This document shows, one piece after another, positions 45,169-53,716 of a stretch of DNA of 64,000 nt. The first letter of the stretch is position 1. Each line of letters starts with the position of its first letter. Below the pieces are notes generated by a model. The model was not told the origin of the DNA, ran no database searches, and saw only the letters and a list, made by a program, of their open reading frames with translations. This DNA comes from Halobacillus alkaliphilus (GTDB taxonomy: Bacteria; Bacillota; Bacilli; Bacillales; Halobacillaceae): assembly GCF_900113125.1 (NCBI RefSeq), contig NZ_FOOG01000017.1, positions 1 through 64,000 on the forward strand, read 5' to 3'. A program made the translations under genes and the position numbers.

Positions 45169-45275
45169 ACCAATCGTCTATCCCATTGAATTTCTCATTG
45201 AAAAAAACAAAAAAGAAAAGCAGCTGATAAAGATTTTGCCGCAGCAGTATATAAAAGTGCTAGTTCAATAAACAG

Positions 45276-45313
45276 AAGCGGAGAAATCCAAGACCAGGAC
45301 TACTCCGCTTTAA
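45276..45313. terminator. Hairpin near the stress gene 3' end
   Basis: AAGCGGAG...CTCCGCTT stem with moderately T-rich flank on the minus strand. It is a plausible terminator for the leftward YflT-like gene. Confidence 0.5.
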
Positions 45314-45331
45314 AATGAGAATCGCGTAATT

Positions 45332-45673
45332 TTAAAACTGGACATCTTCTTCATTTGTTACGACTAATAATGTTTTTCCCTTCTCTAATTCTTTATGAAT
45401 TTCTTTGGCCGTGGACTGTTCGAAGCCTATCTCTTTCATCTTGGAAATCAACTTGTCATCTTTCCCACGGAAAATATTCTTTGTCGCTGTACCGAGACCA
45501 GTTTCGCTTACACCGATCTTATTGGCATCTGTTTGTCTCTTCGTACGTCTGACATGGTCATTATCGTGTGAAAGAATGTAGATATTGTCTTCATCTACTC
45601 CGTGTTCTTTAATTCTGTCGATAGATTGACCCATCTGTTCATCGTCGCCAAAAATTTGATAGTTAGGTTGCAT
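45332..45673 (-). CDS. YflT-family general stress protein (GSP17M)
   Basis: This 113-residue protein has the YflT/heat-induced stress protein domain (FGDDEQMGQSIDRIKEHGVDEDNIYILSHDNDHVRRT, with GTATKNIFRGKDDKL following). AAAGGAGG lies about 9 bases before the ATG at 45673; the longer frame has no site. A SigB-type promoter is present upstream, as known for B. subtilis yflT. The molecular function is unknown. Confidence 0.85.
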   Translation of the reverse strand: MQPNYQIFGDDEQMGQSIDRIKEHGVDEDNIYILSHDNDHVRRTKRQTDANKIGVSETGLGTATKNIFRGKDDKLISKMKEIGFEQSTAKEIHKELEKGKTLLVVTNEEDVQF

Positions 45674-45699
45674 CGATATCGCCTCCTTTAGAAAGAAGA

Positions 45700-45725
45700 T
45701 TTCCCGAGGGAAAATCAGCTTAAAC
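45700..45725 (-). promoter_or_regulatory. SigB-dependent promoter of the YflT-like gene
   Basis: On the minus strand, GTTTAA (45725-45720), 14 bases, GGGAAA (45705-45700). This fits the sigma-B consensus GTTTaa-N12-15-GGGwAw and lies about 30 bases upstream of the gene. Confidence 0.75.
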
Positions 45726-45777
45726 GATGAAGAAAGTCCTGATATCGAAAAAACAGGCAGGGATTTGTATTTAGCTC

Positions 45778-45807
45778 TTGATAGTAGGAGGGACATCGTT
45801 ATATAAT
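45778..45807 (+). promoter_or_regulatory. Original tRNA-Ala promoter, now facing the island
   Basis: TTGATA (45778-45783), 18 bases, TATAAT (45802-45807), about 30 bases before the truncated tRNA copy. It would have driven tRNA-Ala before the island integrated. Confidence 0.7.
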
Positions 45808-45837
45808 ACTGATTGTCGAGTTAAAAAATTAAATCAT

Positions 45838-45880
45838 GGGGCATTAGCTCAGCTGGGAGAGCGCAACACTGGCAGTTTTG
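45838..45880 (+). pseudogene. attL: truncated tRNA-Ala 5' half
   Basis: The first 39 bases are identical to the 5' half of the intact tRNA-Ala at 60341, covering acceptor stem, D arm and anticodon loop. A single mismatch then precedes TTG before the sequences diverge. The T arm and 3' acceptor strand are missing, so it cannot be a working tRNA. It marks the left junction of the island. Confidence 0.9.
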
Positions 45881-45925
45881 TCCTAATAAATTGACTACAA
45901 AATGCTTACATAACAGGATTTACAA

Positions 45926-45939
45926 CTGAAAATGAATGG
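45926..45939 (+). promoter_or_regulatory. Left arm-type repeat of the island
   Basis: CTGAAAATGAATGG occurs here and again at 60260-60273 near the right end, in the same orientation. The position, 50 bp inside attL and 68 bp before attR, fits integrase arm-binding sites. Confidence 0.5.
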
Positions 45940-45970
45940 TGTCTAATTGCGGACACTTTTATGAGTGTGT

Positions 45971-46010
45971 AGACCACTACTTTCTAAAATTAGGAAGGGT
46001 GGTCTTTTTT
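45971..46010 (+). terminator. Terminator/attenuator before the integrase gene
   Basis: AGACCAC (45971-45977) pairs with GTGGTCT (45999-46005), followed by T (46005-46010). The hairpin lies between the host tRNA promoter and the integrase start and includes the integrase ribosome site AGGAAGGG in its loop and 3' arm. Confidence 0.6.
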
Positions 46011-46922
46011 GTGTTATTAAAGTTTGCAATACAGGAGTTTTATCAAGAAAAGCGCTATCAAAATGTAGCCCCAGGAACACTACAAAACTATAAGTATACC
46101 CTGGAAGATTTACGTGTGTACTGTGAAGAAAGAGGAATAACAAACATTAATGAAATCACGACTAGAACAATCAAAGGGTTCTTTCTCACGCTTCAAGAAA
46201 AAGGGAACAACCCAGTTACATTAAATAGTAAAACCAGGTTACTTAAAGGTTTCTTCAATTGGCTTATTGATGAAAGGTTCTTGACTAACAATCCGGCAAC
46301 AGGTTTGAAGAAGGTGAGGGAAGATATAAGAATTCAAACTTTTACGGATGACCAGGTTCAACAAATTTTGTCTTATTTCAGAAGGAAGAAACGAAAAGAG
46401 GATACATTTTTTGCTGTTCGTAATTATACGGTATTTCTCACTTTAATAGGTACTGGAGTACGTGTAGGAGAGCTAATAAATATCAAGTGGAATGATGTTG
46501 ATTTCAGGAGTGGAGTTATCAAGGTGTTTGGCAAGTCCAGGACTGAAGCAACAGTGCCATTATCAAACAAGCTTTCAAAAGAATTAGCTGAATATAAGGT
46601 ATGGAAAGAAAATTACTTCAATGAATCTTCAGAGTATGTATTCGTCAATCAACACAATAAACCAATAACAGTGAATGCTATTAAATGTATGTTCAAACGA
46701 TTAGCAACTGTTATGGATTTTAAAGGAACTAGAGTTTCAGCCCATTCAGCAAGGCACTATTATGCAAAGAGATATATACAGTCAGGTGGTGACATTGTCA
46801 GTCTGGCAAGAATCCTAAGGCATACATCTGTAAAAACCACAGAACGTTATTTACATTACTTTGGTAACGAGTTGAAAGACCAAAATGAAAAGCATAATCC
46901 TTTGAATGATATGGAAATATAG
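46011..46922 (+). CDS. int: Tyrosine-recombinase integrase of the island
   Basis: This 303-residue phage-type integrase catalyses insertion and excision at the tRNA. The N-terminal SAM-like core-binding domain spans about 1-100 and the catalytic domain about 110-290. Catalytic residues are R151 (GTGVRVGEL), H245 and R248 (HSARHYYA), H271 (LRHTSVKTTERYLHY) and Y280. The GTG at 46011 is chosen because the upstream frame to 45936 contains a terminator hairpin and has no ribosome site; AGGAAGGG is 11 bases upstream. Close position to attL confirms its role. Confidence 0.88.
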   Translation: MLLKFAIQEFYQEKRYQNVAPGTLQNYKYTLEDLRVYCEERGITNINEITTRTIKGFFLTLQEKGNNPVTLNSKTRLLKGFFNWLIDERFLTNNPATGLKKVREDIRIQTFTDDQVQQILSYFRRKKRKEDTFFAVRNYTVFLTLIGTGVRVGELINIKWNDVDFRSGVIKVFGKSRTEATVPLSNKLSKELAEYKVWKENYFNESSEYVFVNQHNKPITVNAIKCMFKRLATVMDFKGTRVSAHSARHYYAKRYIQSGGDIVSLARILRHTSVKTTERYLHYFGNELKDQNEKHNPLNDMEI

Positions 46923-46935
46923 CCAAACAAAAAGA

Positions 46936-46976
46936 ACGCCCTGGACGGCTACCAACCAACAACCAGGACGTTCCTA
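46936..46976. repeat. Inverted repeat after the integrase gene
   Basis: GAACGCCCTGG and CCAGGACGTTC form an 11-position stem with a long loop. T-rich sequence follows only on the minus strand, so it would terminate leftward transcripts and protect the integrase 3' end. Confidence 0.5.
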
Positions 46977-47068
46977 ACACAAACACATGGAAGGTGCTTG
47001 TAGTAATTATTTTACTTATATAACCAAAATGCTTCAAGTATCTTCCCTTACCTGGAGGGAAAACAAAG

Positions 47069-47932
47069 GTGGAACTATTTGACTTAATCAGACAAGACGC
47101 TTATATCTCAATCAATAAAGAACTAGCAAGGAATATCGGACTAATTGAGACTGTTCTTTACAGTGAATTAGTCAGTAAATATAAGTATTGGAAAGACCGT
47201 GAACAGCTTACAGAAGAAGAATGGTTTTACTGTACTTCAGAGCAATTAGAACACGACACTGCAACATCCAGGAAGAAAAGAGAAACAGCTATTAGAAACC
47301 TGAAGAAGCAAGGTCTTATTGAAACAAAAAGAATCGGTCTCCCTGCCAAAACTCATTATAAAATTACTTTCAAGATATACGAACTATTGAATCAAGGTAC
47401 AAACAAGAATGCACTAAACGTGCAAACTGATGACATCAGGAGTTCAGAAGATAAAAACCAGGATGAAGACTGTCACAATCAGTATGCACAAAATGGACAA
47501 ACTGGAATGAACGAAACGGACAAAAAAGAACGTCCGAAACGTACAACAAATAAGAATAGAGTTAAGAACCATATATCTAATAAAAATAGAATACAATCTA
47601 TCTATAATGAAGGCTATTCTCTTGTAGGTAGTCGCCTGGAATCATGGAATGAACAGATAGACGAACACAAGGTTTCCTCAATAATAAATCAGTACCAAAA
47701 GTTCAAAGAATTATTAAGTGAACAGCAATTCATCCATGTAGTATCGAATGTACTTGAACAACCTGTTAAAAGTAGCTTTGAAGGTCTTCTCCATAAGTCC
47801 TTAGAAAACAAATGTGATTCAAAGAAGGAAGTATTGCCATCATGGCTCAAAGGTACACAAGATAATTCTCAGGGAGCTGATGAAGTATGCTTAGATAACC
47901 TAGCACAAAGAGTTAAAAGGCTTACAGGTTAG
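47069..47932 (+). CDS. Winged-helix replication-like protein
   Basis: This 287-residue protein has an N-terminal winged-helix region (LFDLIRQDAYISINKELARNIGLIETVLYSELVSKYKYW, then TSEQLEHDTATSRKKRETAIRNLKKQGLIETKRIGLPAKTHYKITF, about 1-105). That pattern is common in phage and plasmid replication initiators and DnaD-like loaders. A charged linker and a less conserved helical C-terminus follow. The GTG start has GGAGGG about 9 bases upstream. The DnaD-like role is inferred from the fold pattern and the mobile context. Confidence 0.65.
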   Translation: MELFDLIRQDAYISINKELARNIGLIETVLYSELVSKYKYWKDREQLTEEEWFYCTSEQLEHDTATSRKKRETAIRNLKKQGLIETKRIGLPAKTHYKITFKIYELLNQGTNKNALNVQTDDIRSSEDKNQDEDCHNQYAQNGQTGMNETDKKERPKRTTNKNRVKNHISNKNRIQSIYNEGYSLVGSRLESWNEQIDEHKVSSIINQYQKFKELLSEQQFIHVVSNVLEQPVKSSFEGLLHKSLENKCDSKKEVLPSWLKGTQDNSQGADEVCLDNLAQRVKRLTG

Positions 47933-48118
47933 ATATAGAATTACTCATAGCTTCAAAATGTGGAATCCTTAGTTTAAAATTTTATTTTTTGATAGCTCAG
48001 TTAAGAGTTGAGTTTATAATAAGATAATCAAAGGATTTAGTGGTTATATTTCCCAATCTATAAGTCTTTTGATAAGCTAATATCAATATTGCTTTTAATA
48101 GTTATGGGGGTAGATATC

Positions 48119-50029
48119 TTGAGAAGTGTAGATTCTAAAAAGAAGATAAATTTCATTAAATCTTATTGGTTAGATACTCTTAACATTAATGTTTATAAAT
48201 ATGACGAAAATAAATTAAGCAATCTGAACACATACCTGCTTGAATTAACTAATGTTATCAGCTCCATTAAAATGGATAACTCAAAATATGAAAAAAAGAA
48301 ATTCGGGTTGGTTTACATAGTAGAAGATTTATATTCGTACTTAAAGCAAAATATATATTTCGTAAAACATTACAATAAACATGGTGAAATTGATTATCTT
48401 TCTAAGATGCTAGAACGTGTTCTTAATGCCAAAAATAAAGAAAATATAAAAAAGCAAGTGTTAGAATTAGAGAAGCTTGCTTCAAACTTACAAAAAATTC
48501 AAGAGAACAATATCAAACTCCTATTTAATGAATTAATATATTATATTTATAGTTCAGTTAAATTAGAGGACACTTACGAATATGTAAAATCACTAGTTAT
48601 GGATTTAGTTATAGAAATTATTTTGGATGGCTATCCAATCGAATATTTAATAAAGGAAGTTTACAAAGAAACAGAGTTTGACTTTTCTACAATGAGCAAT
48701 TACTCACTTTCTTTGAAAGAGCAATTTGAGAATAAAAGAACTAGTTTTACACAAAACAAAAAAATGAATAAGTACACTTTTATCTTTAGAATAGATAACC
48801 TCAAGTCTATTCAACCTTTTACAATTAAAGGGTACACATTCTATAACCCTTTAAGAGAATCTCATAATCGTTATTTCAAGAATATTAATACACTATTTGC
48901 TGAAGAAGGGTTAATGAGAAAAGAAGAGGTAGAATACCTGAGAAATAGTCCTAGGATGGGAAAACAAGATAGAAGTTTTTTTAATATTGTTCAGCATACC
49001 GATTTACACGTTCGAGTGAATACACGTCATTGGAATGAAATTAAGGCTAAACAAGAAGTTTTAAAAGAACTAGAAGAGATTGTTACTTATATCAGGTTTG
49101 TCTATGATATTTCAAATATCCGAGTAAGTGAAAAAAATGTTACTATTTCTGGTCTGAAAAAAAGTTATCCTTTATGGAGAGATGGTAGAAACATCGATAA
49201 GTATTTAGCCACTAATTATAGAGACCTGAATATTTTCAGGAATAAGATTAATGAGTTAGAAGATGAAGACAACCTGATAAACAAATTATTTAGAGTAAAC
49301 GATAATAGCCGCCAATACTTGCTAAACAGTCTAAATTCATTCCATTTAGGAATTGACCAGTCATCGACAGTTAATAAGTTTCATCATTACTGGATTTCCG
49401 CAGAATCTCTACTGGCTAATAAAAAAGTAGGTAACATAAAATCGGAAATTATTAATACCTATTCTGAGCACTTAACATATTATTACTATTACATTGAATT
49501 AGTCGATATTTACAATATGATATTTGCGGAATTTAAATATTACTATCATAACAAGGAAACTCAAAAAATAGAATTTCCAAATGAAATATCCTCTATAGAA
49601 GACTTAGGAGACTTTTATAATTATATTAATCTAAGAGTCTTTTCACAAAATTTAAGAGTATTCCCAGAGTATATAAGAAATGAGTATTTAATTTACAGAA
49701 TAGACAAGTTTGCTTCACTAAATGAAAATATAGAAACAAGGGTTAAGTTTAATGCTCGCTTGAAAAAAACTTATCAAAGGCAATTGTCTAAGATATATAG
49801 CTTAAGAAATCAGATGTTCCACAATGGGAGTAAAGACTATACTGTGATTGGCTTCTACACTGATTGGCTTGAATCCTTATTACATGCACTTTTTGGGACT
49901 ATAAGGAATAATTTAAGAGATGACGGTATCAGTAATGAAGGAAATTATTTAGATATTAACTACGAACAGTTTGTGAAATTTTTAAGGAATAGTCCAGCTA
50001 ACATTATAGAATTTTACATATCCGATTAA
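48119..50029 (+). CDS. Large HEPN (Apea-like) domain protein, candidate defence RNase
   Basis: This protein of about 636 residues is very AT-rich. Its C-terminal 200 residues resemble Apea-type HEPN domains: FHHYWISAESLL near 421-432, then a helix with RNQMFH (R563, H568), the R-x4-H motif that forms the RNase site in HEPN proteins. The first 400 residues are mixed helical and strand-rich and match nothing I know. HEPN proteins commonly cut RNA in phage defence and toxin systems. I choose the TTG at 48119 because GGGGG lies 8 bases before it; other starts at 48104 (ATG) and 48089 (TTG) are possible. No partner gene is adjacent on the same strand. Confidence 0.65.
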   Translation: MRSVDSKKKINFIKSYWLDTLNINVYKYDENKLSNLNTYLLELTNVISSIKMDNSKYEKKKFGLVYIVEDLYSYLKQNIYFVKHYNKHGEIDYLSKMLERVLNAKNKENIKKQVLELEKLASNLQKIQENNIKLLFNELIYYIYSSVKLEDTYEYVKSLVMDLVIEIILDGYPIEYLIKEVYKETEFDFSTMSNYSLSLKEQFENKRTSFTQNKKMNKYTFIFRIDNLKSIQPFTIKGYTFYNPLRESHNRYFKNINTLFAEEGLMRKEEVEYLRNSPRMGKQDRSFFNIVQHTDLHVRVNTRHWNEIKAKQEVLKELEEIVTYIRFVYDISNIRVSEKNVTISGLKKSYPLWRDGRNIDKYLATNYRDLNIFRNKINELEDEDNLINKLFRVNDNSRQYLLNSLNSFHLGIDQSSTVNKFHHYWISAESLLANKKVGNIKSEIINTYSEHLTYYYYYIELVDIYNMIFAEFKYYYHNKETQKIEFPNEISSIEDLGDFYNYINLRVFSQNLRVFPEYIRNEYLIYRIDKFASLNENIETRVKFNARLKKTYQRQLSKIYSLRNQMFHNGSKDYTVIGFYTDWLESLLHALFGTIRNNLRDDGISNEGNYLDINYEQFVKFLRNSPANIIEFYISD

Positions 50030-50228
50030 TTCAAGTCCAAACATTAAGATTTGTGTATATTGAGAAGAAAACGGACATTAGCCGTTCCCTTATACCTATC
50101 AGGGAGGGGAAGATTATTACTTGGAAACCACAATAATGTTACATGCCAAAACCTGAAGCGATTAAACTCCAGGTTAAGTCCTTACATACATTAGTGAAGT
50201 ACATATAAAACCGCAAAGGGTAATAGTT

Positions 50229-50531
50229 TCAATCATGTTTACTACTCCCTTCTTCAGTAAAAAGGAAGTTATTTAACACAAATAATTTCTGTTGTTTTCC
50301 TCCGCCTGCTATATTAAGGAACCAGTGTCCGTAGTAACCTTTTGACATTAAAGTGCTGATATTTTGTTCAATATCCTCTTTAGTGAGATTTGTTTTTTTA
50401 GATAGAGTTTTGATTTCCATACAAGCCGTTTGTTCATCATTACCATGAAAGTATATAGCATATATTATCATTAGTTCCTTGGTGTTCAACATGTTGTATA
50501 GTTCTTGAGTGAGATGGAGGTATTTTGTCAT
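50229..50531 (-). CDS. Small winged-helix protein
   Basis: This 100-residue protein (LTQELYNMLNTKELMIIYAIYFHGNDEQTACMEIKTLSKKTNLTKEDIEQNISTLMSKGYYGHW) has the pattern of a winged helix like those of plasmid replication proteins. It overlaps the preceding gene by 4 bases, so it is translationally coupled. The function is unknown; it may regulate or assist replication of the island. Confidence 0.55.
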   Translation of the reverse strand: MTKYLHLTQELYNMLNTKELMIIYAIYFHGNDEQTACMEIKTLSKKTNLTKEDIEQNISTLMSKGYYGHWFLNIAGGGKQQKLFVLNNFLFTEEGSSKHD

Positions 50532-50791
50532 TTTTGACTAACCTCCAGAGTTTCGTAATTAAATAAAGAGTAACTTCCTTGTTTATCACTGAAAAGAACA
50601 ATACAGAACTCATAACTTCTACGCTGATTCAAAAGGGTCTTTACGTCTTCCAGTTCTAAGTGTTCCAGGCTAGAACCGTGATAAGTAATTACATTATTGT
50701 AGTTACGGCTTAATTCACGTGCTAAACTGACTTTACTTCTTTCACTGTTCTTGAATATTTCATACAATTCTTCGAAACTTTCGATTTTCAT
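50528..50791 (-). CDS. Hypothetical small protein in island
   Basis: This 87-residue protein (FEELYEIFKNSERSKVSLARELSRNYNNVITYHGSSLEHLELEDVKTLL) has an HTH-like beginning. A strong AGGAGGA ribosome site lies 7 bases before the ATG. It is coupled to the next gene. I recognise no family; a DNA-binding regulator is possible. Confidence 0.55.
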   Translation of the reverse strand: MKIESFEELYEIFKNSERSKVSLARELSRNYNNVITYHGSSLEHLELEDVKTLLNQRRSYEFCIVLFSDKQGSYSLFNYETLEVSQK

Positions 50792-50974
50792 TTTACCATT
50801 CCTCCTCCGTCTTATTTAGTCGGCAAAGAGGGACAGATACTAGCATTTTTGAAGGAAAAATTGAGGGGATTGAGGAAACTTATGAAGGTGTGAGGGGATT
50901 ACATCCTGTAATGTATAAAGGAAGCACACAGCGTTCACAGTGGACTTTTATAAAAGTTTTTAAGTGCAACAACA

Positions 50975-51006
50975 AAGACCGCCACAAAGTGTGACGGTCA
51001 TTTTTA
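50975..51006. terminator. Terminator after the replication-like gene
   Basis: GACCGCCACA...TGTGACGGTC stem with ATTTTTAA on the plus side and T-rich sequence on the minus side. It ends the leftward replication-like gene. Confidence 0.75.
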
Positions 51007-52113
51007 ACTTTCCAGGAACTCCATAAATTTATTTAATTCTTCTTCATGGTTTTTATTAGCTTCTTCAGCTTCCTTCTGAACTCTCTTAACTTCCTCTTCT
51101 TCCTTTTTGTCCTGTTCTACAATTTTTAGAACCTGGTCACGTAACCAATTCATTTTCTCTACGTACAACATGAACAATCCTGGCTTCTCAAATCCTTTCT
51201 TTTTCCAATGCTTCTCATAGTCACGAATTAGTACGTCAATCATTTTCTTAATGGTTTCAGTATTGTATTGCTTCAACAATGTGTTGTTTACCTTAGAACT
51301 ATCTTTCGTAAAATTAAGGTCACAATATTCTCCATACTTTCTCTCGTATTCCTGACAAAAGTATTTCAATACATCTGGAGCATTTTTGATTTCATTCACT
51401 GCATCATCCTTTTTTGTATTATTACTTTCTTCTAATGAACTTTCTTCTAGTTCACTTTCTTCTATGTGTCCGCTTGAACGGACACCTGAAGAATAGTGTT
51501 GTCCGTTCAAGGAGACACCTGTTTTATTTTTCTGGGAAGGCATGACGCTCTTTTTAGGTAACTCCATAATTCCCTCACGAATATGATTGAATCGGTTATC
51601 AAATAACATAAATAAGGTTGGTCTATCATATCCTGGAGTTTTGAACACATCATCATAGTCTTCAATTAATCGGTCTATGAAACCCTTGATTTTTTCAAAA
51701 GTATATTTGTTTATCAGATACCTTTGGATAGCGTCAGTGTTAAATTTTTGTTCAGTTCTTTCTTTATACTTTCTGTAAAAATTGAACGTAAAGTACGCTA
51801 TCACATTTCTAGGGGTAATTGCTTCAATTTCATCCAGGACATTAAAATTAGGATTTAATATAAAAACGTTTTCCGTTTTGTTTGCTGATGCAATATTAAG
51901 TAATGAATGACCATTGACTTTAACTTTTTCTAGTTGTTCCAGGTCATTACAAACAGCTTTAACACTCTTTCCAGTTTCTTTACCAATTGTTTTTCTGGAG
52001 ACTTCTGTTATCCCATTTCTGTCCATTCTTGAAGCAATAGAAATAAAACTCTTAAATGCTCCACCTGGTATTTCTTTTAATAAGTCATGCGTAACTAATT
52101 GTTGAAATATCAT
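51004..52113 (-). CDS. Replication-initiator-like protein with duplicated domain
   Basis: This 369-residue protein has an N-terminal winged helix (GITEVSRKTIGKETGKSVKAVCNDLEQLEKV, about 1-90) and two copies of one module: residues 107-181 (YFTFNFYRKY...FIDRLIEDYDDVFKTPGYDRPTLFMLFDNRFNHIR) and 251-328 (YFCQEYERKY...MIDVLIRDYEKHWKKKGFEKPGLFMLYVEKMNWLR). A polar, low-complexity linker separates the copies, and an acidic coiled-coil tail follows. AGGAGG precedes the ATG. Two 14-bp direct repeats lie upstream. Function as the island's replication protein is inferred. Confidence 0.65.
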   Translation of the reverse strand: MIFQQLVTHDLLKEIPGGAFKSFISIASRMDRNGITEVSRKTIGKETGKSVKAVCNDLEQLEKVKVNGHSLLNIASANKTENVFILNPNFNVLDEIEAITPRNVIAYFTFNFYRKYKERTEQKFNTDAIQRYLINKYTFEKIKGFIDRLIEDYDDVFKTPGYDRPTLFMLFDNRFNHIREGIMELPKKSVMPSQKNKTGVSLNGQHYSSGVRSSGHIEESELEESSLEESNNTKKDDAVNEIKNAPDVLKYFCQEYERKYGEYCDLNFTKDSSKVNNTLLKQYNTETIKKMIDVLIRDYEKHWKKKGFEKPGLFMLYVEKMNWLRDQVLKIVEQDKKEEEEVKRVQKEAEEANKNHEEELNKFMEFLES

Positions 52114-52884
52114 TTCCTATATTCCTCCTATCGTTTTCTATTTGAAATAACAGACCGAGTTGTTCTACGTGACTATAAAATTGAACTAAACTTCATAGAT
52201 AAATAATGAACTAAACTTCAAACAAAAATAGCACAAGGATAAAACTCGGATATTCAAAGGAAGATTTGCTTTTTGAAATAGCTCTATGACGGTCTTCAAA
52301 GACTTTTTTTATTTTTGTTATTGTACTGCCTTATTTTTGCTACATTAGTTTTATGAGAAGGAGAAGGGAAAAAGAAAGGGTTGAGGAAAAGGCTAACGGT
52401 TTTGACTTTGAAGGTTAATGGTTTAGGGATTTAGGTAATCACGAACCTTCGGTTCGTTACGAACGTAAGTGAGTATAAGTTAACCTTAGGTCAACATAAT
52501 TAAAAAAAGGCTAACAATTCAAAAGATAGAAGAAAGTTCAAAACATATGCAACCTTCGGTTGCGATTGCTTCGCAATCATGTTGTTAGATAATTCATACA
52601 AACATACTTAGAACATAACAATTACATTGTAAGAATATATTGAAGAGAATTTAGAGTTTCTCCTTGTCTTTTGAAGGCTCAGCAATTAATAAATATGAGA
52701 GTTCCTTTCCTTATGGGTTTCTACTACATGGATACTAAAAATTGCGTACATAAGAGTTCCTGCTTTATAAGGCAGGAGCTTTTTTTGTACCTTAAAACCA
52801 AAAATATTGTAGCTGCTTAGACAATAACATCCTTCATATCAATCTTCAGAACATGCGAACAACCAAAAAAAGGAGGGTTATTCA
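52114..52884. other. Gene-free control region, possible replication origin
   Basis: Two direct repeats TGAACTAAACTTCA (52182-52195 and 52207-52220) lie just upstream of the replication-like gene. Three consecutive hairpins with TTC loops follow: ACGAACC/GGTTCGT near 52450, GCAACC/GGTTGC near 52547 and GATTGC/GCAATC near 52562. The stretch is AT-rich, and no protein frame is supported. Divergent genes begin on both sides, so it is the island's central control region. Confidence 0.55.
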
Positions 52885-53142
52885 TTGGACTACAATAAAG
52901 GTGAATTTATTCGTGCAATTAGAACAAATCTAAAAATGACTCAATCAGAACTAGCAAAAAAGGCAAACATAGACACGGCAGATGTAAATCGAGTTGAAAA
53001 AGGTAAGAAAAAATTAACTCCATATCTTGAGTGGAAAATAGTCGAAGCATTTGATGTAACTCCAGAAGAGCTTGATTTGCTTCATGACTATCACAAATTG
53101 ATACAAAAACGATTAAAGGAGAATGATTGCTTTACCATTTAA
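52885..53142 (+). CDS. Xre-family HTH regulator
   Basis: This 85-residue Cro/CI-type repressor has a helix-turn-helix in FIRAIRTNLKMTQSELAKKANIDTADVNRVEKGKKKLTPYLEWKIVEAFDVTPEEL. The TTG start has AGGAGGG 7 bases upstream. It begins the rightward gene set of the island and is likely the switch between quiescence and mobilisation. Confidence 0.82.
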   Translation: MDYNKGEFIRAIRTNLKMTQSELAKKANIDTADVNRVEKGKKKLTPYLEWKIVEAFDVTPEELDLLHDYHKLIQKRLKENDCFTI

Positions 53143-53227
53143 AAAGATTGATGAAAGAGATACGAGAAAGAATTAAGGACACTAGTCGAACGAGCAAAAA
53201 AACATAAACAGAAGGGAGTTGAGTTAA

Positions 53228-53716
53228 ATGGCACGGAGGAAGCAGGAACAACAATTCGATAATGAAATCATGGATAGAAATGACTCAGCTAAGACGTGGG
53301 CTATTGAATTTATGTCTTTATCTGACAATGGGGGTTACACGCAGAAAGAACTTGCAGAGAAGTTAGGTGTCAGCAGGAAAACAATTACACGTTGGAAGAA
53401 GGATGAACACTTCCAAGAAGAAGTAAGGAAACGTGCTGTTGAAAAAGCAGGGGAACACCTTCCTGAAGTCCTGGACGTTCTCATGCAGAACATTAGAGCC
53501 GGTAAGGATAAATCAATAGAGAACTATTTGAAGCTAGTTGGACTAATACAGGAGAACCAATTTACTTTTAATCAAAATGTAAACACTGAAGAGCAACAGA
53601 CGAATGACGAAATTAATAAGCATGTTGAAGACTTACGTGAACAGCTTCAACAAACTGAATCAATAGATGTTCATTATAGAGAAGTAGATACACTAGAAAA
53701 GGAGAATGAGAAATAA
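53228..53716 (+). CDS. phBC6A51/terminase-small-subunit-like HTH protein
   Basis: This 162-residue protein has a clear HTH (GGYTQKELAEKLGVSRKTITRWKKDEHFQEEVRKRAVEKAGEHLPEVLDVLMQNI, about 35-95), characteristic of the phage phBC6A51-type family that includes terminase small subunit-like proteins. The acidic C-terminus is less conserved. In phage-inducible islands, a small terminase redirects packaging, but no large terminase is here. The role is inferred only. Confidence 0.6.
   Translation: MARRKQEQQFDNEIMDRNDSAKTWAIEFMSLSDNGGYTQKELAEKLGVSRKTITRWKKDEHFQEEVRKRAVEKAGEHLPEVLDVLMQNIRAGKDKSIENYLKLVGLIQENQFTFNQNVNTEEQQTNDEINKHVEDLREQLQQTESIDVHYREVDTLEKENEK

Noticed and set aside
45838-45880. Left tRNA-like sequence as a functional second tRNA
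   Set aside because: Only the 5' half is present; there is no T arm or 3' acceptor strand. It is an attachment-site remnant.
45936-46010. Upstream extension of the integrase (first 25 codons)
   Set aside because: The extension contains a terminator hairpin with T-run, lacks a ribosome site, and adds no family sequence.
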